From Corticium candelabrum (taxonomy: Eukaryota; Porifera; Homoscleromorpha; Homosclerophorida; Plakinidae), in assembly GCF_963422355.1 (NCBI RefSeq), contig NC_085105.1, positions 944,001-1,008,000 of the forward strand: 64,000 nt of DNA. Reading direction: 5' to 3'. A program made the position numbers and the translations under genes. Every line of letters starts with the position of its first letter. Positions within the stretch are counted from its first letter, which is position 1. Below, piece by piece: positions 37,405 to 50,626 of this stretch. The notes beneath the pieces were generated by a model. That model was not told the DNA's origin, did no database searches, and saw only the letters and a list, made by a program, of their open reading frames with translations.

Positions 37405-37688
37405 TTCTAAAAGTTGCTAGATACCCGGATGTGAAATGAACTCGGGGAGACATTTACATAAAGCATGGCCACGGACGCACTCACGTGATCATTCAACAAA
37501 CATCAATACTACATACAGTATTCAACGTTCAAGTAGCGATACATCATACACGCACTCGTAAGTGCCCCTCTAGTTGAAACTGATGAAATTTAGTCTCTCA
37601 AGTGTACTTACAGATCACATTTGACAGAACTAATGCAAACTGATTCATTGCAATAAAATGATACACAGCAGCCAGAATCGATACCCAC

Positions 37689-41289
<3,601 letters not shown>

Positions 41290-41425
41290 TGTGCCCAATA
41301 CAGCCAGCAACACACAAGCAACTCGGCTCGAAATGCAAGCACTGACGTAAACGTATGCGCAAGCGCAAACTAAATCTAGTCTATCCGGGTTCTTGAAAAT
41401 GCTTAATGTTAATTAATTTGGCCAA
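41290..41425. promoter_or_regulatory. Shared divergent promoter of Rab6 and the ankyrin/SOCS gene
   Basis: Only 136 bp separate the two start codons, which point away from each other. Both 5' UTRs and both core promoters must lie here, so bidirectional transcription is likely. I see no TATA box. The sequence includes cgtatgcgcaagcgcaaac, a GC-box-like/NRF1-like (TGCGCAAGCGCA) word near 41353, common in CpG-type housekeeping promoters. The factor assignment is inference. Confidence 0.7.
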
Positions 41426-42259
41426 ATGGATGAATCAGAGCAGTTTCTCGGATACGCAAAAGACGGAGATCTTTCAAAAGTGAAGGTCATGGTGGAGAAG
41501 ATGAAAGTTGACGTGTGCTGCACTGTACTCCACACAGAGGGTGACACTGCACTCCACAGAGCAGCAAAATACGGGCAGATGCACGTGTGTGAATATCTGT
41601 TATCTAGAGGATCTCCGTTGGATGTGGAAAACGAACTAGGTGAACAGCCATTGCACAAGGCAGCTGAGGGTGGCAACTTAACTGTCATTGATCTGTTCCT
41701 CAAGCATGGTGCTCAGATTAATGCGCAGGGAAGGCACAATTTCACGCCACTTAACGTGGCTGTTATGTACAAGCAAACTGCAGCAGTCAAGCGACTTGTG
41801 GAAGCTGGAGCTAGAGTGAATATCAATGACTGTCACAGTTACGAGTCACCTTTACATCATGCTGTCGACTCTGCTGATGCTAGCATTGAGATAGTTCAGA
41901 CATTGCTCAATGCAGACGCTGACGTGAATGTGCAAGAGTCAGATTATGATAACACGCCAGCTCACTGGGCGGCACAGTCAGGGAATATCCAATGTTTGGA
42001 GTTGCTTCACAGTGCGGGTGCCAAATTTGATGTTGTAAATATTGAGGGTCATACTGTTGCACAAGCAGCTTGTGCTGCTAGTGAATTTGAAACAGCAAAA
42101 AGGGTTGATACATTGAGTGTCCATCCTTTAGCATTAAAGGACTTGTGTAGGCTGGCAATTAGACGATATCTCACAAGCAGTAGGATGATTTGTCGGCTTG
42201 ATGTCCCCTCTGAGCTTTTAGAATTTTTGCAGTTTATTGAGCCAGTGAATAGCCACTAA
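41426..42259 (+). CDS. Ankyrin-repeat/SOCS-box protein (ASB-like), intronless
   Basis: The 277-aa product has about five to six ankyrin repeats between residues 36 and 215, each with the TxLHxAA-type start (DTALHRAAKYG, EQPLHKAAEGG, ESPLHHAVDSA, NTPAHWAAQSG). The C-terminus (about residues 228-270; LKDLCRLAIRRYL then PSELLEFLQF) matches a SOCS box, which in ASB proteins binds Elongin B/C and Cullin5. The ankyrin part would recruit a substrate for ubiquitination, so this is a substrate-receptor subunit of a cytosolic E3 ligase by family. The target is unknown, and I cannot assign a specific ASB number. There are no introns, unlike most neighbours. Confidence 0.88.
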   Translation: MDESEQFLGYAKDGDLSKVKVMVEKMKVDVCCTVLHTEGDTALHRAAKYGQMHVCEYLLSRGSPLDVENELGEQPLHKAAEGGNLTVIDLFLKHGAQINAQGRHNFTPLNVAVMYKQTAAVKRLVEAGARVNINDCHSYESPLHHAVDSADASIEIVQTLLNADADVNVQESDYDNTPAHWAAQSGNIQCLELLHSAGAKFDVVNIEGHTVAQAACAASEFETAKRVDTLSVHPLALKDLCRLAIRRYLTSSRMICRLDVPSELLEFLQFIEPVNSH

Positions 42260-42352
42260 TGTGTTGAATGTATGGTATCTTAATTAGTTAGAAGATTTGG
42301 TCAGAGACGAGATGTTTTGTTTCTACACACAACAAACAGACACACATTTAAT

Positions 42353-42409
<57 letters not shown>

Positions 42410-42770
42410 AGTGCAGTAGTTGACCACACTTCACTTTACACTGCCTGTGCATGATGGCAGTATCTACAGTCTATTTCACTTTCTCTGCATCTTGTAGTAT
42501 TTGCTAGTGCACTAAGTGACAGACACACGCTACCATTGTTCAGTAGAACAAGTTTGTTGTGCTTTCAATTAAATAATATTTCAAGGTCCAGAAATTATCT
42601 TATTTGCTTGCTCAAAAGCCGACTAAGAACAGAAAAATTGTGTTCCAGCAATACTGGTAGCTTGTTTTGAGAACATTAAAATCAACAAACAGCATCCATG
42701 GCAATCAAATCACAGTATCACATTTCACTCACAATTACACTCACAAGCACACATGCTGCACATTAGCTAC
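42260..42770. other. Convergent spacer between the ASB-like gene and erlin
   Basis: It holds both 3' UTRs and a CA microsatellite at about 42359-42408. No other feature is seen. Confidence 0.6.
42359..42408. repeat. (CA)n microsatellite
   Basis: Pure CA tract about 100 bp after the ASB-like stop codon, probably in its 3' UTR. Confidence 0.97.
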
Positions 42771-43766
42771 TTAATTAAGCTCACTAATGTCTTCTGAAGT
42801 ACTATTTACTTCACTAGCTGCCATAGCCATACTGGCAAGATTGTTGTCCACAAAAAACTTAGGTATACTAGGTCCAAAGTACAATTTTGACCTTGTGGTA
42901 ATTGCTTCATACTGCTTCAATGCCAAATATTCTGGTGATAGAAGCAATTTGTTAGCTTCTGCTTGCTTTTGTGCGCTATAGAATTCTCCATCAGATTTTG
43001 CTTTTTGCCTTGCAAGAAGAGACTCATCTTCAATACGTGAGATTTGCCTCTGACTCTCCTTCTCAGTGACCTTTTGCTGATATTGAATTTTGGATACCTG
43101 TGCAACTTTTTCTGCTTCAATGAGAGCTCTCTTCCTTTCCGTTTCTGCTTCCTTTTCGACAACTTTTTGTTTCTGCTGTGCAATCATCAGCTTTGTCTTC
43201 TCTTCTTCCATCTTCTCATAATTCAATTTAATCCCCTCTGGTATCTTGGGTTTAGTCACTCGAACGGCATGCACGTGCAAACCTGGCGCCATAGAACCCA
43301 GATCTTTTTCAAGTGCAGTCTTAAGGTTTTCATCAATTTTGTCAAACAAGTCGATGTAGACCTCCTGAACCGAATGACCGCTGCAGAATTGATTCAACTC
43401 GTGATGCACCTTGTTGAAAATCAACGCACGATCATAGTCGACCGTGTACCTCTTCACCACTTCATACACGCGGTCTGCATCAAGAAAATTGACCACCTCT
43501 ACACGGTCGAAGTAGATCATCACACCACTGCTTGTTCCACACGGAACATTCTTTACCTCGTCCGTTTGCAGCGTCGTTTGTACGGAACGGTATGAGGTGA
43601 TGGCCGGTAGCATGAGGTGATAGCCCGGGTTACTCGTTTCCTTCAGTAAAGCCCCACCTCGATAATACACACCGACGTGGCCCTCATCGATCATATGTAA
43701 GGACAAATGCAGCATAAAAGCTGAAGCACCTATCAGAACAGCCGTAGCGGCTGCGATTGCCGACAT
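42771..43766 (-). CDS. ERLIN: Erlin (ER lipid-raft SPFH/prohibitin-domain protein), intronless
   Basis: Using the ATG at 43766 ([17 protein letters not shown]) gives 331 aa, close to human erlins (339-348). An upstream in-frame ATG at 43820 would add 18 residues of poor similarity. There is an N-terminal membrane segment, then the SPFH domain ([63 protein letters not shown]) and a long coiled coil ([19 protein letters not shown]), ending with FFVDNNLA. Erlins form ring-like ER-membrane complexes that bind IP3 receptors and sterol-regulatory proteins and feed them to ER-associated degradation. Erlin genes in other animals are intron-rich as far as I recall, so a single-exon copy in this intron-rich neighbourhood looks like a retrocopy or intron loss. 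The frame is intact. Confidence 0.95.
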   Translation of the reverse strand: MSAIAAATAVLIGASAFMLHLSLHMIDEGHVGVYYRGGALLKETSNPGYHLMLPAITSYRSVQTTLQTDEVKNVPCGTSSGVMIYFDRVEVVNFLDADRVYEVVKRYTVDYDRALIFNKVHHELNQFCSGHSVQEVYIDLFDKIDENLKTALEKDLGSMAPGLHVHAVRVTKPKIPEGIKLNYEKMEEEKTKLMIAQQKQKVVEKEAETERKRALIEAEKVAQVSKIQYQQKVTEKESQRQISRIEDESLLARQKAKSDGEFYSAQKQAEANKLLLSPEYLALKQYEAITTRSKLYFGPSIPKFFVDNNLASMAMAASEVNSTSEDISELN

Positions 43767-43796
43767 GTTTGGATGCACTAGGTAGACCAAGGTCTG

Positions 43797-43832
43797 GATG
43801 CACGAGGCAGCAGGATGCACGAGGCAGCAGCA
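43797..43832. repeat. Short tandem duplication upstream of erlin
   Basis: The word atgcacgaggcagcag occurs twice in tandem, followed by a third partial copy (catgcac). It overlaps the alternative upstream start of erlin. Confidence 0.9.
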
Positions 43833-45040
43833 TGCACAAATATAATTTTCTTAACTAGCAGTCGGAAATTAAGAATCCTTAAAGAAGAGCTGTTAATTAA
43901 ATGCTGTCTTACTTCTGTATCTACCTGGTTGTTTGTCTGCACAGACTTGTTGATATATTATAATTTACACATTTTATGACTGGCACAATTAAATCTGTAC
44001 AGTAGTTTACACATGCAATTTAAATTCTGTTAGATTTACAATGATGCTGTAAAATTTTGAGCTAAAAGAATAACATCTTACCTACAATTTATATAGGTAT
44101 TTCAATTATTATATATAATTGATTTATTGGAGTAACATGACAAATACAACTTAGTTTCAAACACTGTCACCACACTTCCGCATTGATAACTTTCTTTTTA
44201 CTACCTGCAATTAAGTGCTAGGAGAAGTACGTTTCACTGCTCACATCATAACCGAGGACGGATATTGCTCACAAACACATTTGTACTTATCCTATAGCTT
44301 CATGCATCAAGATGCTGAAACGCTAAAATCTCATTTATTTGCAGCATTTTTAATGCTTGTGTTGTGTTGAGCACGCGTTTACAGTATTTACTAGACTGCC
44401 TATACACTGTCAACAGCATTACAGTATTGATAACTGCATATAGATATAGCCTTCATAAGTGCAGGTACAGTATACATATATGCAATCCCATTATGAGCTG
44501 GGAGTACTGTACTCAATTGGAATTTGTTAAACTCCAGCATATCTAGCAGCATGTCTCTTGCATCAATTTATTGCACAAGAATAATCTTAAAGCGAATCAA
44601 CACTGACAATGGCTATAATACCCTGGTTACCTCCAAACACTACAGACACCGCTAGGCAGCTATACTCTTAGAAATACTGCAAGACATAACAGTCAAACGA
44701 CAAGAATGTCCACTTACCTTCATTCTCAGACTACGAATATAACGACTGGTATACAATTGGTGCTCATAACAAACAAAATGTAATTTGACTACAAAATACC
44801 TCAAATACAGAATCAATAAAACATTTGATGTAAGCAATATAAAAGTACAAGTAGGTATGGCCAACAGAGAGTCCATTGTCAACTTGGGCCTCGAGGTTAA
44901 GTTAATTAATAAACTGGAGTAGCTGATTCAATGTATCTAATTAACGATCGAGGCAGAGGCAACTCACTCACTTGATGTAGTCAGATTCTACTAAGTGCCT
45001 TTCTTGCTGTCCGTGTGCATAAATCTTTTAACTCAGGTGG
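43833..45040. other. AT-rich spacer, no gene seen
   Basis: It contains only short random frames and AT-rich tracts. It must include the erlin promoter near 43800-43900. No RNA gene or mobile element is recognised. Confidence 0.5.
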
Positions 45041-45044
45041 TTGC

Positions 45045-45640
45045 CCTATACCCCACCAGTACCACAAATCAAATCCATAAAGACATTATTAGTGCTCACA
45101 TACTTTGGAACTCTCCCCAGTATACAAGTTCTACTTCCGTGCGACCCATACACAGCAGACACTGAGGGATATAGACACAGCCCTTTTAGTCCTCCAAATG
45201 CTGTTCCCAAATAACGGCCTTCAGCTTCATAGCCAAGTGTTCCCTTGTCCATATCCAATATACACACGAAATGTAATGGGTAACCTGTAGTCAGAATCTT
45301 TAAATGTTCTTGGAAATTTGATCAGATCTTCATCATCATGTCTTGTAACTAAAAGGCATTGATATCCAATCCCCAACTACGTTCATTCATCCTGAGCAGT
45401 GGAGAGGAGCATCTTTTGTAGCCACACCGGCGACTGCACAAGACCCCATAGTTTGTGCCATGTCAGCTCCCATACATGTAAGCCTTTAGTGAATCCAACC
45501 TTGCCTCGAGCACTGTCAGTTATCTGAGCAACAGGATTTCTGTAGAGAGTTACAGAGTTATCATTTTTTATAGAGATAGTAGACGAGCAGTCGGATGGGT
45601 TCCATGTATGATCAAGAACAAGAGACGACCATGCACTTAA
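45045..45640 (-). pseudogene. SPSB-like (SPRY/SOCS-box) pseudogene
   Basis: Reading 5' to 3' on the minus strand, the order of motifs follows an SPSB protein but in changing frames: HTWNPSD, RNPVAQITDSARGKVGF and GLHVWELTW share one frame. AVAGVATKDAPLH then appears in another, SWGLDINAF and FPRTFKDSDYRLP in others, and DMDKGTLGYEAEGRYLGTAF with LYPSVSAVYG in yet another. At least three frameshifts, plus a small deletion after the DAPLH motif, break the gene. The downstream part that should carry the SOCS box is degenerate (VFMDLICG). No introns separate the frames, so this is a decayed copy, perhaps retrotransposed. Sequencing error is a less likely explanation for so many shifts. Confidence 0.8.
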
Positions 45641-46289
45641 TCAAGCTTACTAGTATAGTATCACCGTCGCTACCTTCATCAGCTATAAAACAGACGTATG
45701 TTGTTAGTAGGTTCAGTAGGTTCAATAATCACTAGGTTGAGCCTAAGTTCTACCTTTTGTACTTCCGTCGTTGTAGTTCCTCATGATATCGCTCTACACA
45801 GAAAGAGCCTCGGAATACCGAATCAATCAATAAACAACATTTCACTAAACCACAATAATAAAATATTTACTGAGTTGTTTAAATGAACTAGTTTCTGTGT
45901 CACTGCAACTACTGTTCACATACAAGTCTGATCTCTCCACTGTGTAGAGAGCCTACAGTATGTAGCTTCAATCTCAGTATAACTTGCAGTTGCCTAAGTT
46001 CCTAGGCTTGGCAGTCTTTGTGTCGCTTAGAAGTTACAGTGAAATCCGGTCAGAAGTCCAAGGGCAGGTGCTCCCTATTCTACCAAAACTCAAGCATCAC
46101 CTTTGAAAAGAACGCACTAAAACGTGCAAACCAAAGATATTGAAATATCTTAACCACCAATGAAAGTATACATGCTGTGTATGTACTAGTGACAGAGTGT
46201 GTACAAACATTTACATACCCAAAAATCAGTACCAATAACTATAGCAAATAATAATGGCCAGCTAAAACTTACAAAGTTTAGAGTTTAGA
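45641..46289. other. Spacer, nothing recognised
   Basis: No coherent frame is present. It probably contains the 3' UTR of the SEFIR/NB-ARC gene. Confidence 0.5.
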
Positions 46290-49200
46290 CTATAAATCCC
46301 CATTAAAAAGTGATAGCCAGTCCTTACTACCTGGCTGATCTTGACCTTGCAAAACATCTATTTGTTTTTCCACTACAGTTAAGTCAAAATCAAGTGCCGG
46401 CCTGTTCGTCTCATCCATACTTCTCACGGTGTCTTGTATGCCACAGAAATGTTCAAGAGCAGTTTCAATCTCGTGGTTATTCTGACAGTTGACTGCAAGT
46501 TCAAATCTTGATCTCAGTGTCTCTTTGTGTTCATCACCATTTAGTTCCTTTAACATGTTATACGATTTTTCAAAGTTTTTTCCAGCATCTAAGTAGTTTC
46601 CCCGGAAAGCTTGACATTGACCCACATTTGCACATAAAATAGCAAAGTCTCTGTGGTTGTCAGTCAGTTCCTCCTGAGCCTTCAATATGTCCATGAACGT
46701 TTTCTCTGCATCTCCATAGTTACAGCAAGCCATCTGTGCTATAGCAAAACTGTTTTGACTCAGCAAATAATCAGGATGATTACGGGGCTTCTTTAATGTG
46801 CAGCAAAGGCGATGACCAATACGAGCAAATTGCACTGACTTGCTTCTTGTAGTAGGATCTTCTCCCCGACTATATACTGAACTGCATTCTACCAAAGTCC
46901 TAATACCCAAACTGCCACAAATGAATCCAGGCAGAATTACATTAGGGTGTAATTCCACTGGGTCCCGCTTTACAAAAGCTGAAACAGCTTGCAAGTAGCA
47001 TGAATTACCAATGCTGACATTACTGCGATCTCCTCTATTTGCCTGCAGACACAATGTGTAATAATAGAGGCCCTCTAGGTTTTTTTTCTGTTCACAACTC
47101 AAACAATCAAAAATCTTCTTCGCAACATCAAGACAACTCTGGGCTTCACACAAGCTGCCTTCACTTATCAGATCATGCACCAACCAAAACCGCACCTGGC
47201 ACTCATCTACTTCACTATAAACACTGGAAGCTGCCTTTACACAAGACTTATAGAAGGCTAGTCGTTCTTCAGTGTTAATAAAGATGTCAAACAAAAAAGG
47301 GCAATAAAGAGCTGCAGAGATATATTGATGTTGAAAACCTGTTGAAATGCAGTTGGTAGCTTCTCTAACAAACTGCTTAATAATGTGGCTTGTTGCTGAA
47401 AATTCTTCTTTAACCGTTGATGCGTCCTTTGCAAACTGTTCACTTAAATTCTTGACTAACTCTGCACATGCACCTAGCAAAGACATACTTGCTTCTTGAA
47501 ATACAGGATGAAAAACGGAAGCCGTTTGTGGATCTGAGGCCAAGCTGTGACCAAATTCACGAAAAACCCGATGAAGCTCATACCAATTGCTCTGTGGTTT
47601 TGCCTGGATACAAGGCAAACCCCAAATGGTCTCTGATGAATCCTGACCAAGAACAGCATCAGCTAGCTCTTTGCTAAAGCTACCAGAAAATACAGACAGT
47701 TTCACAAACTGCTTCTGCTCATGCAGAGACCATCGCTCAAATGACATCTTCAAAATCTGCATCAAGGACACATCTCCATCATCAAACTCCAGTACACTAG
47801 CGAGCTTCTCTTCCTCATTTTGAAGCTTTTTGATGAGATCAACGCAGCGAATTCTGTGTGATCCTACTAATGAAGCAGCAGCATTTACAGTAAGAGGAAT
47901 GTTGCCACAAATATTACAAACATGTTGAGCTTCTTCTTCTGTGCAGACGTTACCAGCAATTTGAAAGAACAACTTGCTTGCATCACTAGGCTGCAGTGTT
48001 TCCCATGGCAATATACGCATGACTATTCCTTGCTTTCGAATTCGAAACCGTCTCTGTGATGTCAAAATGCATTTGATCCTGCCCCTACTATTCAGAACTA
48101 TGGTAGCTATGAATTCTTTGAATGTAGCCAACTCATTCACAACAGACTCACAGTTATCAACAATGAGCACATAGTTGTTGTCGTTCATTTTTATCCACTG
48201 CCTAAAATTATCAGCAGAATTTGCAGTAGACTTAGGTGGGTAACCAGTTAACTTCTCAAAAAAATGTTGGGCCCATGATGCTTCTTCCAAACATTGCTGT
48301 ATGTCAATTAGACAAACTTTTGTACATGGATGCTCCATTTGGAACTGACTAGCAGCTTCCTGAGCAGTTCGTGACTTGCCTGATCCAGTACAACCAAACA
48401 GACCCACAACAGAAACACCTGATTCCGGTAACAAATTTTGTTTTATTGATGCAATGTCTCTCTCCCTTCCTATGAAAGGAACACCTAAGTGGTCAGGAAA
48501 AGGGCTTTCGGCTACTGTAGTATTCTCTGCAGAATGAGTTTCTCTTGCTAAACAGAGTAAAATTGAAATATGATAGAACATGACAGGCCAAATTCTCTAC
48601 CTTCTGTTGAATTCAATGTTGATGTTGATGCAATGACTGGATGTGTCCGTGGACAAGCGTCAGTGACAATACCTAAATATAAATACAAAATAAGTTCTTT
48701 GCCTTTTCATAATCATTAAGAGACAAGATACAACAATGTCCAAGATAAGAGCCAAATGTTGATCATAAAGTTCATGTAAAAAAATTAAAAAACAAGTTCC
48801 CAATACAGAAAATCACTATAGAATAGATTGATCACCTGACTTACTCTCTTATCTTAAGACTGCTAAAGTTCAGCTTCACTGCTAAAAACTAGTCTATCAC
48901 AAAGCTATATAAAATGTCAATAGCGCTTTTCACCAATGCACATCTACTGTTGCTACTAAAGACTGGCTTGAAAGAACATGTAATCTTGGCATAATAAATC
49001 ACACATTTCCCACCTTCCAATAGACAGTGTGCATGTCTGCAACATGTTATTGTATCAAAATAACCACTTAGGTGCTATCAAGTACATGATGGTACTTGGT
49101 GTGTGATACTGTACCTATACAATGTCCTGCATGCATGTTTAAAACATGAAAACAAACTAGATACCCTAAACCTAGATGTGTGTTAATTTACAATTACCAA

Positions 49201-50186
49201 AACATTCTGCACATCAATCGAAAGACACATGTGACCTTATTTCCAACAGTATGACTACGGGTGCATTCGATTGGGCACTTCCAGCCTCTTCCAGAAGAGG
49301 CTTCATGTGCACGCCCCTCTCCCAGCTTCTACAGCTCTGCCCCTATGGCTGGAAGAGCCAATTCTACCACCTCTGCTGCTGGTTGGAAGAGCATGCCCCT
49401 CTTCCAAACTCTTCTGGAAGAGGCTGAAAGAGCCCAATCGAAAGAGTCAAGCCATTACAAGTTTTGCCAAACCTACTGAGTTCCCACCATTCCACTGACC
49501 TGGCTGCAAGCACCTAAAAGTGGAACCATTCTCAGCATATATTCTCTCTGCGTAGACTACCACTCAAACAACACAGTAATTCCAATCAATATAAACAATT
49601 AAATCTTACCAGATGTCCCGAGAAATGCACATGAAAAGGGTTGGAACAAGCCTTTCACGTTTCCCACTTGTTTTGGACCTCGAAACAAGTCAGTTTGTTT
49701 TGTCAATCGACCATACAAAACTTTTGCCGATGAATACTCATGATCATCCAGTAACCATTCAAGAGCACCCAATTCTTCACTAAAACGTGTATACACGCTG
49801 TACTTCGGCAGTCCTCGAAAAGCGCTAGGAATGCGAGAGTCGATAATTTCTTCATTCAAGAAAACGGGAATAAGCAGTGATCGGTCAAGCGCCATGATGA
49901 TGTTGTACATGGTGTCACCAATGGAATCTTGCTGTTTAGGTTTGTGCAGTAGTGCTTCTGAAACAATGGCTACTACAAATTCTGCAGATGAGGCCTGTTC
50001 CCGCAGCCAAACAATCCAGTTTTCTGGAGGCTTCGTGAGATGATGGAGGAACACGTCCGCCTGAACTCCATTGGAGACAAGCCAGTTAGTGAATTCTAAC
50101 ACAATGTCTCTTTCGCGCGACATTTCATCTAGAGGGGCACCGTCATAGTACATTACGAACACCGTAGCTCCACCAGCAGCAGCCAT
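46290..50186 (-). CDS. SEFIR-NB-ARC(STAND)-TPR protein, NLR-like
   Basis: Three exons (50186-49610, 48672-48601, 48547-46290) join in frame to about 968 aa. Residues 8-130 form a SEFIR domain, the IL-17-receptor-type relative of TIR (TVFVMYYDGAP, RERDIVLEFTNWL, PPENWIVWLREQ, AEFVVAIVSEALL). Exon 3 holds a STAND NTPase: FIGRERDIASIKQNL, the P-loop GCTGSGKSRTA, Walker B YVLIVDNCES, the sensor ILTSQRRF, and GNIPLTV as the GxP motif. A winged-helix-like segment (LMQILKMSFERW...KLSVFSGSF) follows, then helical repeats with TPR character (FAIAQMACCNYGDAEKTF, CQAFRGNYLDAGKNFEKS). By family it would be an intracellular signalling switch that oligomerises on nucleotide exchange and signals through SEFIR. 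An upstream ATG at 50276 would add a signal-peptide-like stretch (MKVLLLCCLSFL); I prefer 50186 because SEFIR-STAND proteins are normally cytosolic. Confidence 0.88.
49266..49442. mobile_element. 177-bp inverted-repeat (MITE-like) element in the SEFIR-gene intron
   Basis: Left end TTCGATTGGGCACTTCCAGC and right end, read on the complement, TTCGATTGGGCTCTTTCAGC continue into a shared CTCTTCCAGAAG. The interior repeats the word CTTCCA/TGGAAG in both orientations (for example tggaagag, ctcttcca), so the whole element folds on itself. I see no clear target-site duplication. It is non-coding and lies in intron 1 of the SEFIR/NB-ARC gene. Confidence 0.8.
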
Positions 50187-50626
50187 AGCTATGACGCAAA
50201 GACATCCGGGCATCCCATGGTGAGGAAAGGAATCAGGTGTAAGAAACGACAAACAACACAGCAGCAAGACCTTCAAAAGTGAAATGCAGATCGAGGGTGT
50301 GGCTAGATCTAGAGAAGGGAGCAGATGCAGGTAATGTCACATTGTGGTGTATGCGTGTTGACGGCGACCCCTGAGCGAATCCAAACCATTTGCGAATAGT
50401 TCAATTAACCCATGGCCATTCGCGAATGGTTCAACCCATCTGTGCATCACTTAGGGTTGGAACAGACAGCGGACTGGCTACCTTTACAGATGTTGCAAGG
50501 GTCAGTCATCATCGTTTCTTCCCAGCACCAAATCAAGTTTAAATATTTAAACTGACTAATTTTCTAAAATAAGAACAGAAGTGTACGTGAAAGTTAAATG
50601 CACTCTGGTCTACACTTCAGATTTGT
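50187..50626. other. Spacer upstream of the SEFIR/NB-ARC gene
   Basis: This is the promoter region of the SEFIR gene and 3' flank of the coiled-coil gene. Near 50385-50440 two imperfect copies of ccatt(t/c)gcgaat(a/g)gttcaa lie side by side, the second containing the palindrome ATTCGCGAAT. This could be a regulatory repeat. No gene was seen. Confidence 0.55.

Noticed and set aside
43044-43595. Plus-strand 183-codon frame
   Set aside because: Antisense shadow of the erlin coding sequence.
44364-44882. Short frames in the erlin-SPSB spacer
   Set aside because: AT-rich random frames without splice support or motifs.
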